Below are positions 57,076 to 64,000 of a stretch of 64,000 bases of DNA, piece after piece. Both the position numbers and the translations under genes were made by a program. Under the pieces are notes generated by a model, which ran no database searches, was not told the DNA's origin, and was given only the letters and a program-made list of their open reading frames with translations. The number at the start of each line of letters is the position of its first letter. Position 1 is the first letter of the stretch. This stretch comes from Rhizobium sp. P32RR-XVIII (GTDB taxonomy: Bacteria > Pseudomonadota > Alphaproteobacteria > Rhizobiales > Rhizobiaceae), in assembly GCF_012641395.1 (NCBI RefSeq), contig NZ_JABAIH010000005.1:62001-126000 (forward strand), written 5' to 3'.

Positions 57076-58379
57076 GCGGGCTTTTGATCGCCGCGCCGTC
57101 CTCCGGCTCCGGCAAGACCACGATCACGCTCGGCCTGCTTCGGGCGCTTCGCAACCGCGGCGTCGCCATCGCTCCCGGCAAGGCCGGCCCGGATTATATA
57201 GATCCCGCATTTCACTCGGCAGCCAGCGGAACGCCGTGCCTGAACTTCGATGCCTGGGCGATGCGGCCGGAACTGATTTCCGCCAATGCCGCGCTTCATC
57301 GGTCCGGCGATCGCATCCTCGTCATCGAGGCGATGATGGGGCTTTTCGACGGTGCTGCCGACGGCACGGGCTCTCCCGCCAACCTCGCCGCGATGATGGG
57401 CCTTTCCGTCGTTCTTGTCGTCGACGCGTCGCGGATGTCGCACTCGGTCGCGCCGCTCGTTACCGGTTTCGCGGGTTTTCGCGCCGATGTCCGCATCGCC
57501 GGCGTCATCCTCAACAAGGTAGGCAGCGATCGACACGAGACGATGCTGCGCCACGCGTTGGATGCGATCCGCATGCCGGTGGTTGCGGTCATTCGCAGCG
57601 ACAAGACGCTGGTCCTACCGGAGCGGCATCTGGGCCTCGTCCAGGCCGGCGAACATCAGGGGCTCGAAGCCTTCATCGAGCACGCCGCCGAGGCAGTCTC
57701 GGTCGATTGCAATTTCGAATTTCTTCTGCGGGTCGCGCGGCAGGGCCTCAACACTCCCTCGATTGCCAATATCCGTCGGCTTCCGCCGCTCGGAAGCCAT
57801 ATTGCCGTCGCCCGTGATATCGCCTTTGCCTTTTCCTACGAACATATGCTGCTCGGTTGGCGCCGGCGGGGAGCGACGATCTCCTTCTTCTCGCCGCTTG
57901 CCGATGAGGCGCCCGTTGCCGTTGCCGATGCGATCTACCTGCCCGGCGGCTATCCGGAGCTGCATGCCGGAGAAATCGCAGGCGCACAGAACTTTCGCCG
58001 GGGGATGATGGAGGCTGCAGCGCGGGGCACGCGCATCTATGGCGAATGCGGCGGCTACATGGTGCTCGGGGACGGGCTGATCGACGCCGACGGCAAACGG
58101 CACGAAATGCTCGGCCTGCTGCCGGTCGTCACGAGCTATGAGGAGCGCAGCCGCCACCTCGGTTATCGCCGCGTTCAGCCGGTCGACGAGTCGTTCTTCG
58201 GCCACGCGATGACGGCTCATGAATTTCATTTTTCGAATGTCGTTCGGGAAGGCGAGGCCGACCGGCTCTTTCGGGTCCGGGACGCGCTCGGGGTCGATCT
58301 CGGTGAGGCTGGCCTTCGCCGCGGCCAGATCGCAGGGTCCTATATGCATCTGATCGACCTTGCCGGAGCGCCTGCATGA
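57072..58379 (+). CDS. cobB: Hydrogenobyrinic acid a,c-diamide synthase CobB
   Basis: A 435-residue CobB/CbiA protein. The ATP domain starts with IAAPSSGSGKTTITLGLLRAL and has KAGPDYIDPAFH near 37-48; the glutaminase domain contains YLPGGYPELHA and the Cys motif YGECGGYMVLGDGL near 322-335. It amidates the a and c carboxylates of hydrogenobyrinic acid before cobalt insertion. Length normal. It overlaps cobA and cobC by 4 bp each, so cobA-B-C-D form one operon. Confidence 0.95.
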   Translation: MSGLLIAAPSSGSGKTTITLGLLRALRNRGVAIAPGKAGPDYIDPAFHSAASGTPCLNFDAWAMRPELISANAALHRSGDRILVIEAMMGLFDGAADGTGSPANLAAMMGLSVVLVVDASRMSHSVAPLVTGFAGFRADVRIAGVILNKVGSDRHETMLRHALDAIRMPVVAVIRSDKTLVLPERHLGLVQAGEHQGLEAFIEHAAEAVSVDCNFEFLLRVARQGLNTPSIANIRRLPPLGSHIAVARDIAFAFSYEHMLLGWRRRGATISFFSPLADEAPVAVADAIYLPGGYPELHAGEIAGAQNFRRGMMEAAARGTRIYGECGGYMVLGDGLIDADGKRHEMLGLLPVVTSYEERSRHLGYRRVQPVDESFFGHAMTAHEFHFSNVVREGEADRLFRVRDALGVDLGEAGLRRGQIAGSYMHLIDLAGAPA

Positions 58380-59377
58380 GCGCTCCGATCGCCCACGGCG
58401 GCGGGATCACTGCCGCTGCCGCCGCGTTCGGCGGAAGGCCGGAGGACTGGCTCGATCTGTCGACCGGCATCAACCCATGTCCGGTTGCGCTGCCCGCCAT
58501 CCCCGCTGCATCATGGCATCGCCTGCCGGACAAGTATCTGGTGCAGTCCGCTGCGCTCGCGGCCCGCGACTACTATCGCAGCGGTGCTCTCCTGCCGCTG
58601 CCTGTTCCGGGCACCCAATCGGTCATTCAGCTGCTGCCGCGGCTGGTCGAGCCCGGCAGGCGGGTGGCGATCGTTTCACCGACCTACGGGGAATACCAAA
58701 AGGCGTTCCAATCCGCCGGCTTCATCGTCGATATGGTCGATGGCATCGCCGCCATCGACGGCCGGCACGCGCTTGCCGTTGTCGTCAACCCGAACAATCC
58801 CGATGGTCGAAGCCACGGAGCCGACGAACTGGCGGCGCTGCATGATCGGCTCAAGGGGCAGGGCGGCTACCTCGTCGTCGATGAGGCCTTCGGTGATATG
58901 GAATCGGATGGGAGCCTTGCGCCTCTGGCGTCACAGCTTTCAAATCTCGTCATCTTCCGTTCGTTCGGAAAGTTCTTCGGGCTAGCAGGTCTGCGGCTTG
59001 GCTTCGTCATCGCAGCCGGCGGGATCCGCGAGCGTTTTGAGGATTGGCTTGGCCCTTGGGCGGTATCCGGTCCGGCGCTATCGCTTGCCGCATCCCTGCT
59101 GCGGGCGGATACCGGCTCGATTCTCCGCAGGATCACAGAGCGCCATGATGCGCTGCAGGACGTGCTGAAAAGGTCCGGTCTGAAAATCGTCGGCGGCACT
59201 GCGCTCTTTGCACTCGTTGAAGACGGCCGTGCAGGCGACATTCACACACACCTCTGCCGCCATCATATTCTCGTCCGCAAGTTTGACTATGCGCCGGATT
59301 GGCTGCGCTTCGGCCTCTCGCCCGATCCTGTCGCCGACCAGAGACTTGCGGCCGGTTTGGAAAGCTTCGACGGATGA
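58376..59377 (+). CDS. cobC: Threonine-phosphate decarboxylase CobC (CobD-like)
   Basis: A 333-residue class I/II aminotransferase-fold PLP enzyme: HGGGITAAAAAFGG at the N-terminus, VVNPNNPDGR near 139-148, VVDEAFGDME and the PLP lysine region FRSFGKFFGLAGLRLGF near 196-212. It makes (R)-1-aminopropan-2-ol phosphate, the linker of the nucleotide loop. Overlaps cobB and cobD by ATGA. Confidence 0.93.
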   Translation: MSAPIAHGGGITAAAAAFGGRPEDWLDLSTGINPCPVALPAIPAASWHRLPDKYLVQSAALAARDYYRSGALLPLPVPGTQSVIQLLPRLVEPGRRVAIVSPTYGEYQKAFQSAGFIVDMVDGIAAIDGRHALAVVVNPNNPDGRSHGADELAALHDRLKGQGGYLVVDEAFGDMESDGSLAPLASQLSNLVIFRSFGKFFGLAGLRLGFVIAAGGIRERFEDWLGPWAVSGPALSLAASLLRADTGSILRRITERHDALQDVLKRSGLKIVGGTALFALVEDGRAGDIHTHLCRHHILVRKFDYAPDWLRFGLSPDPVADQRLAAGLESFDG

Positions 59378-60354
59378 CGATCGACGAAAATCTCCTTGTC
59401 CTCTTGCTGGCGCTCCTGCTGGATTGGATCGTCGGTGATCCCGATTGGCTCTGGTCGCGGAGTCCGCATCCCGTCGCCATCTTCGGCAAGGCGATCTCGC
59501 ATTTCGACCGGCAATTCAACAGCGAGACGCTGACGAAGGCCGAGCGGCGGCTGAACGGCACCGTTTCGATCACCATTCTTCTTGCGCTCAGCGCCGCCGC
59601 TGGGGTTGTGCTTCATGAGTTTTTCGGTCTGCTCGGCTTTGTAGGTATTCTGCTCGAGGTCGTCTGTGTCGCGATCCTGCTTGCGCAGAAGAGCCTCTCG
59701 GACCATGTCTCTGCTGTGGCGGACGCCCTGCGCGGAGAGGGAATCTTCGCCGGCCGCAAAGCCGTCTCGCGCATTGTCGGCCGCGATCCCGAAATCCTGG
59801 ATGAGGCGGGCGTGTGTCGTGCTGCGATCGAAAGTCTCGCCGAAAACTTCTCCGATGGCGTCGTAGCGCCGGCCCTCTGGTATGCATTGCTCGGTCTGCC
59901 CGGACTGTTCATGTACAAGATGTTGAATACCGCCGACTCCATGATCGGCCACAAGTCGGACAAGTATGTGGATTTCGGCTGGGCGGCGGCGCGCCTCGAT
60001 GATGTCGCAAACTGGCCTGCCGCACGTCTTTCGATTCTGCTGATCGCCGCAGGAGCCTGGCTTCGGCGCGGGGCGCGCGCCTGCCGCGATGCGTTCAAGA
60101 TTGCGATCCGCGATGGCGGCCTTCACCGGTCGCCAAATTCCGGCCGGCCTGAGGCGGCGATGGCCGGGGCACTGAATATTCAACTCGCGGGTCCGCGTGT
60201 CTATTCCGGCATCCTGGTCAAGGAGCCGATGATCAACGGCGGCGGTCGCGACATTGCTACCGTCGAAGATGTCGAAGATGCTCTTGGGGTATTCAACGCG
60301 AGTTGCATGGTACTGGCGATCGCGGTGTTTCTGATTTTCTTTGCCTTGCTCTGA
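59374..60354 (+). CDS. cobD: Adenosylcobinamide-phosphate synthase CobD (CbiB)
   Basis: A 326-residue inner-membrane protein with about five hydrophobic helices. Family signatures: [21 protein letters not shown] near 12-32, [35 protein letters not shown] and [11 protein letters not shown]. It joins aminopropanol phosphate to adenosylcobyric acid. The start ATG at 59374 overlaps the cobC stop. It is the last cob gene before the lipid A cluster; the next 194 bp hold no other gene. Confidence 0.94.
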   Translation: MTIDENLLVLLLALLLDWIVGDPDWLWSRSPHPVAIFGKAISHFDRQFNSETLTKAERRLNGTVSITILLALSAAAGVVLHEFFGLLGFVGILLEVVCVAILLAQKSLSDHVSAVADALRGEGIFAGRKAVSRIVGRDPEILDEAGVCRAAIESLAENFSDGVVAPALWYALLGLPGLFMYKMLNTADSMIGHKSDKYVDFGWAAARLDDVANWPAARLSILLIAAGAWLRRGARACRDAFKIAIRDGGLHRSPNSGRPEAAMAGALNIQLAGPRVYSGILVKEPMINGGGRDIATVEDVEDALGVFNASCMVLAIAVFLIFFALL

Positions 60355-60548
60355 AGCACACGTCATCACCGGTAAAGTGCGGATGGCGCTTCCGAAAGCC
60401 GGCCTGCGCGGCTCCCGGCGCTTTGCTGCTTTGCTGTTTCGGCAACAGCTGTACGCCAAAATTTAGAGCAGACCGTCCGAAAGCATTGGCTTTTGAACCG
60501 GATTTGCCTATGAGGGGGATAAATCCGTCATTCAAAGAGGTACAGTGC

Positions 60549-60827
60549 GTGACCGCTACATTCGATAAAGTTGCCGACATCATAGCCGAAACCAGCGAGA
60601 TCGACCGCGACACGATCAAGCCGGAGAGCCATACGATCGACGACCTCGGTATCGATAGCCTCGACTTCCTCGATATCGTTTTCGCCATCGACAAGGAATT
60701 CGGCATCAAGATCCCGCTCGAAAAGTGGACGCAGGAAGTCAACGAGGGCAAGGTTTCCACCGAAGAATACTTCGTGCTGAAGAACCTCTGCGCCAAGATC
60801 GATGAGCTTCGCGCCGCCAAGGCCTGA
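60549..60827 (+). CDS. acpXL: Acyl carrier protein AcpXL for very-long-chain fatty acids
   Basis: A 92-residue specialised ACP. The phosphopantetheine site is Ser37 in [18 protein letters not shown], and the sequence from [20 protein letters not shown] is characteristic of rhizobial AcpXL. It carries the growing 27-hydroxyoctacosanoic acid chain for lipid A. The start is GTG 60549 with AGAGG 8 nt upstream. A terminator follows, so acpXL is a separate or processed unit from fabZXL. Confidence 0.95.
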   Translation: MTATFDKVADIIAETSEIDRDTIKPESHTIDDLGIDSLDFLDIVFAIDKEFGIKIPLEKWTQEVNEGKVSTEEYFVLKNLCAKIDELRAAKA

Positions 60828-60848
60828 ACGCTACCGCTAAATTTTTTT

Positions 60849-60890
60849 CCGCCCTGCCTCTGCGAACCGTAGCGGCCGGGCGGTTTTGTT
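60849..60890 (+). terminator. Terminator after acpXL
   Basis: Stem CCGCCC / GGGCGG closes a larger hairpin and is followed by TTTTGTT. It probably lowers fabXL transcription relative to acpXL. Confidence 0.75.
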
Positions 60891-60940
60891 CCTAACTAGG
60901 CGTCTTCGGCGGTCTCTTTTCCGCCGGGCCGGAGGATCCG

Positions 60941-61438
60941 ATGCTGCTGGAATATTTCCAGATGATTGACCGCATAGAAACGGTTGACCTCGAAAAGGGT
61001 ACGCTCAAGGCACGTTCGGTCGTGCCGGCGAAAAGCCCTGTCTTCGAAGGCCATTTTCCAGGCATGCCGCTCGTTCCGGGCGTTCTTCTCATCGAAACCA
61101 TGGCGCAGGCATCCGGCATGCTGGTGCTGGCGGCGACAGACTTTGCCGCGATGCCCTTCCTGATGTCGGTCGATGGCGCCAAGATGCGCACCTTTGTCGA
61201 GCCCGAGGCGGTCCTCGACATCGAGGCGGTTCTGGAGCATGACGGATCCGGCTTTGCCGTGACCAAGGCCAAGATCACGAGCGGCGGCAAGAAGGTCTGC
61301 GATGCGCAATTGAAGCTGCGTACCATGCCTTTCAGTGAGATTCCGCTTGGCGATATCGTGAAGAAGCGCGCGAGCGAAATAGGCCTTATGGATGCAATCG
61401 CTCGACAGGGAGGAAGGGATGAGCAAGGCTCAAAATGA
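60941..61438 (+). CDS. fabZXL: Hydroxyacyl-ACP dehydratase FabZXL
   Basis: A 165-residue hotdog-fold dehydratase with the central-helix motif GHFPGMPLVPGVLLIE (His38, Glu52). FabZXL dehydrates beta-hydroxyacyl-AcpXL intermediates. Its last 20 bp overlap the fabF2XL start. Weak site: GGAGGATCCG about 5 nt before the ATG. Confidence 0.93.
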   Translation: MLLEYFQMIDRIETVDLEKGTLKARSVVPAKSPVFEGHFPGMPLVPGVLLIETMAQASGMLVLAATDFAAMPFLMSVDGAKMRTFVEPEAVLDIEAVLEHDGSGFAVTKAKITSGGKKVCDAQLKLRTMPFSEIPLGDIVKKRASEIGLMDAIARQGGRDEQGSK

Positions 61439-62624
61439 TGTCGTCATTACCGGCGTTGGTATTGTCACCTGTCAGGGCGTCGGCACGGAGGCGCATGTCG
61501 CGCTGCTGACTGCCAGCCGCGCGCCGGAGCCGGTCGTCGAGACCGAGAAGTTCAAGCCCTATCCGGTCCACCCGCTGCCCGAAATCGACTGGTCAGAGCA
61601 GATCGCCAAGCGAGGCGATCAGCGGCAGATGGAAAACTGGCAGCGGATCGGCGTCTTTGCCGCCGGCCTTGCTCTCGATGACGCGGGCTTCAAGGATGAC
61701 GCGGCGGCGTGCGGCACCATGGACATGATCGTGGCGGCCGGTGGCGGCGAGCGCGACATCAATGTCGACACGCTGATCGTCGACGAGGGCCTGAAGCGCA
61801 ATGACCGCGAGCTACTGCTCAATGAGAAGCTGACCACGGAACTGCGTCCGACGCTCTTCCTGGCGCAGCTTTCCAACCTGCTCGCCGGCAATATCTCGAT
61901 CGTTCACAAGGTCACCGGTTCCTCGCGTACCTTCATGGGCGAGGAAGCGGCCGGCATCTCCGCCGTCGAGACTGCATTCTACCGGATCAAGTCCGGCGAA
62001 TCTTCGCATACGCTTGTCGGTGGCGCTTTTGCTGCCGAGCGCCAGGACATGATCCTGCTCCCCGAATCGATCGGCGCCCACGCGCGGGGCAATTGGGCTC
62101 CCCTTTGGTCCCGCAAGGACGGTGAAGGCGGCGGCATGATCCTGGGAACAGCGGGTGCGTTCCTCGTGCTCGAATCGCGCAAGCACGCCGAAGAGCGCGG
62201 CGCGCATATCTATGCCACGATCGATTCCATCGAAGGCGATCGCGGGAGCCGCAATGCCGGAAACCTCGAAGCCCGCCTCGAGCGTCTGCTTCGTCCGGCG
62301 AAGGCGTTGCCGCCGGAAAGCACCGCCATCTTCTCGGGCTCGACCGGCATGCATGATCTGGCCGCACGCGAGAAGGCGGTCCTCGAGCATCAGCTCCCGG
62401 GCGCGGCCGTCCGCGGCTTCGGCGGCGTTTCCGGCCATGCCATAGAAGCACAGTTTACCGTTGGCCTTGCTTTCGCTGCACTCGCCGTTGATAGAAAAGC
62501 CAAGGTTCCGCCTTTCGACGCCGCCCAGGAAAAGCCGATGAGCGCGGGTGCAACCGCGGCCGTCGTCACCACGGTCGGCCACCAGCGCGGCGAAGGTGTC
62601 GCCGTTCTTTCCGCGGAAGCGTGA
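61419..62624 (+). CDS. fabF2XL: Beta-ketoacyl-ACP synthase-like FabF2XL, without the active-site cysteine
   Basis: A 401-residue thiolase-fold protein homologous to KAS II. It keeps the N-terminal VVITGVGIVTCQGVG and the C-terminal GFGGVSGHAIEAQF, with one His. The site where KAS enzymes have TACASG reads VTGSSRTFMGEEAAG near residue 165, so no cysteine nucleophile is present, and the HGTST motif is also missing. This resembles chain-length-factor (KS-beta) subunits that pair with an active KS. The start (61419) has GGAAGG directly upstream and overlaps fabZXL. The active partner would be FabF1XL, encoded next. Confidence 0.9.
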   Translation: MSKAQNDVVITGVGIVTCQGVGTEAHVALLTASRAPEPVVETEKFKPYPVHPLPEIDWSEQIAKRGDQRQMENWQRIGVFAAGLALDDAGFKDDAAACGTMDMIVAAGGGERDINVDTLIVDEGLKRNDRELLLNEKLTTELRPTLFLAQLSNLLAGNISIVHKVTGSSRTFMGEEAAGISAVETAFYRIKSGESSHTLVGGAFAAERQDMILLPESIGAHARGNWAPLWSRKDGEGGGMILGTAGAFLVLESRKHAEERGAHIYATIDSIEGDRGSRNAGNLEARLERLLRPAKALPPESTAIFSGSTGMHDLAAREKAVLEHQLPGAAVRGFGGVSGHAIEAQFTVGLAFAALAVDRKAKVPPFDAAQEKPMSAGATAAVVTTVGHQRGEGVAVLSAEA

Positions 62625-62635
62625 GGAGTGATCAA

Positions 62636-63922
62636 ATGACAGAGTCTGCTTACAAGGATCATCTCGGCCGTCCGATCGTCGCGGTCACCGGCATGGGCAT
62701 CATCACCTCGCTCGGCCAGGGGCTCAAGGACAACTGGGAGGCTTTGACGTCCGGCACCTCCGGCATCCATGAGATCACGCGCTTCCCGACTGACGGACTT
62801 TCGACCCGCATCGCCGGCACGGTCGATTTCATCGACATTCCGGTGCCAAACGCCGTCGAACGGTCCTACGCGCTCGCTCGCGAAACAACGATCGAAGCGC
62901 TGGCCGACGCCGATATCTCCGGTGACTTCAACGGTCCGCTGTTCCTGGCGGCTCCACCGATCGAGCCGGAATGGAGCGCGCGCTTCGACCTCGGCGACCG
63001 TTCGCCGCCGTCCGACCATGCGGGTGACGTCTACGAACGCTTCCTTGCGGCCATGCGCAAGCGCACGGACGCGGCATTTCACGAGGCGGCGCTCTTTGGT
63101 GCGATCTCCGAACGCCTCGCCGACCGTTTCGGCACGCGCGGCCTGCCGGTGACGCTGTCGACCGCCTGTGCATCCGGCGCGACCGCCATCCAGCTCGGCA
63201 TCGAAGCGATCCGGCAGGGCCGTACCAACCGCGCGCTTGCCGTTGCCACCGATGCTTCGCTGAGCGCGGAAGCCCTCATCCGCTTCTCCCTTCTTTCGGC
63301 GCTTTCGACGCAAAACGATCCGCCGACGAAGGCATCGAAGCCGTTCAGCAAGGATCGCGACGGCTTCGTCATCGCCGAGGGTGCAGCCACGCTCGTGCTG
63401 GAATCACTGGAAGCCGCCATTGCACGCGGCGCCAAGGTGCTCGGCATCATGAAGGGTGCGGGCGACAAGGCCGACTCCTTCCATCGCACGCGGTCGTCGC
63501 CGGATGGCGGGCCTGCGATCGCTACAATCCGCGCAGCGCTCGCGGATGCGGGCATCGACCACACCGAAATCGGCTACATCAACGCGCACGGCACCTCGAC
63601 GCCGGAGAACGACAAGATGGAATATGCTTCCATGCTCGCCGTCTTCGGCGACCGCATGCCCGCCATTCCGCTGTCGTCCAACAAGTCGATGATCGGCCAT
63701 ACGTTGACGGCAGCCGGTGCGGTCGAAGCGGTGTTCTCGCTGCAGACGATGCTGACCGGAACGCTGCCGCCGACGATCAACTATAACAATCCGGATCCGG
63801 CGATCGTCCTCGACGTCGTGCCGAACAAGAAGCGTGCGCAACAGGTTTCCGCCGTGCTTTCGAACTCCTTCGGATTCGGTGGACAGAACGCCAGCCTTGT
63901 CATGGCGCTCGAACCGGCTTAA
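62636..63922 (+). CDS. fabF1XL: Beta-ketoacyl-ACP synthase FabF1XL
   Basis: A 428-residue KAS II with a complete Cys-His-His triad: Cys178 in STACASGATAI, His318 in INAHGTSTPEND and His355 in KSMIGHTLTAAG. It condenses malonyl units with acyl-AcpXL to build the C28 chain of lipid A. GAGGAG lies 9 nt before ATG 62636; it follows fabF2XL after 11 bp, consistent with a heterodimer encoded side by side. Confidence 0.95.
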   Translation: MTESAYKDHLGRPIVAVTGMGIITSLGQGLKDNWEALTSGTSGIHEITRFPTDGLSTRIAGTVDFIDIPVPNAVERSYALARETTIEALADADISGDFNGPLFLAAPPIEPEWSARFDLGDRSPPSDHAGDVYERFLAAMRKRTDAAFHEAALFGAISERLADRFGTRGLPVTLSTACASGATAIQLGIEAIRQGRTNRALAVATDASLSAEALIRFSLLSALSTQNDPPTKASKPFSKDRDGFVIAEGAATLVLESLEAAIARGAKVLGIMKGAGDKADSFHRTRSSPDGGPAIATIRAALADAGIDHTEIGYINAHGTSTPENDKMEYASMLAVFGDRMPAIPLSSNKSMIGHTLTAAGAVEAVFSLQTMLTGTLPPTINYNNPDPAIVLDVVPNKKRAQQVSAVLSNSFGFGGQNASLVMALEPA

Positions 63923-63974
63923 GCGGTTCCCAAAGATAAGAGAGATAAAACGCCTTCGAGGCGAAAGGTTTTCT

Positions 63975-64000
63975 ATGCGCGCTTTGCAACTGGTCGACGA
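63975..64000 (+). CDS. Start of alcohol dehydrogenase gene of the fabXL operon, cut by the window edge
   Basis: An ATG at 63975 with GCGAAAGG upstream opens MRALQLVDD before the window ends. In rhizobia the gene after fabF1XL is a zinc-type dehydrogenase (adh2XL), and the sequence start fits that. The assignment rests on gene order, since only nine residues are visible. Confidence 0.6.

Noticed and set aside
59287..60459. 390-codon minus-strand frame
   Set aside because: Shadow of cobD, whose family motifs are clear.

Overview
The window reads as Rhizobiales chromosome or chromid DNA, most likely Sinorhizobium/Ensifer or a close Rhizobiaceae relative. The support is the acpXL-fabZXL-fabF2XL-fabF1XL lipid A very-long-chain acyl cluster, an aerobic cobalamin cluster with cobW-cobN-cobO behind a B12 riboswitch, and two rhizobial palindromic mosaic elements of the kind that translate to ISPLVGEMSGRTEGG. 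The species call is inference. No tRNA, rRNA, CRISPR array or complete insertion sequence was seen.

Positions 1-10.7 kb hold part of a type VI secretion locus. On the minus strand are tssA (cut by the window edge) and a transmembrane Ser/Thr kinase (PpkA/ImpN type). On the plus strand are clpV (tssH), the phosphatase pppA, a membrane-anchored M15 peptidase and an unusually short TssM. An exported OmpA-type protein lies between clpV and pppA. The last three plus-strand genes overlap by GTGA and form one operon.

Positions 11-20.2 kb look like a stress and cell-maintenance block: a single-domain response regulator, an HtrA-like protease without an export signal, small DUF883-like membrane proteins, minCDE, the cbpA/cbpM co-chaperone pair, a universal stress protein and a SnoaL-HTH regulator. 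In S. meliloti and R. etli minCDE is on secondary replicons, so its position beside chromosome-type genes hints at rearrangement.

Positions 20.2-42.1 kb are mixed housekeeping: gamma-glutamyltransferase, many small envelope or hypothetical proteins, EamA and DHA2 exporters, a REC-histidine kinase, a large MscS channel, a dimethylglycine/sarcosine dehydrogenase-type enzyme, a tandem pair of double-receiver signalling proteins (one a diguanylate cyclase), a GATase1-AraC regulator, a LysR regulator and a glycine-betaine-type binding protein. Matching 12-mers sit before the dehydrogenase gene (two identical copies) and before the GATase1-AraC regulator (one degenerate copy), suggesting a methylamine/betaine catabolic regulon.

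Positions 42.6-60.4 kb carry cobalamin genes cobQ, cobP, cobW, cobN, cobO, cobE, cobA, cobB, cobC and cobD, with a ClC channel, a TSUP permease, an exported isochorismatase-fold protein and a nucleoside hydrolase between them. The corrin-ring genes cobF-G-H-I-J-K-L-M are absent and must lie elsewhere. A 406-nt cobalamin riboswitch precedes a 29-codon leader ORF whose stop overlaps the cobP start. CobN is enlarged by two palindromic repeats inserted in frame.

Positions 60.5-64 kb begin the lipid A 27-hydroxyoctacosanoate operon: acpXL, fabZXL, fabF2XL (which lacks the condensing cysteine), fabF1XL and the first bases of the adjacent alcohol dehydrogenase gene.
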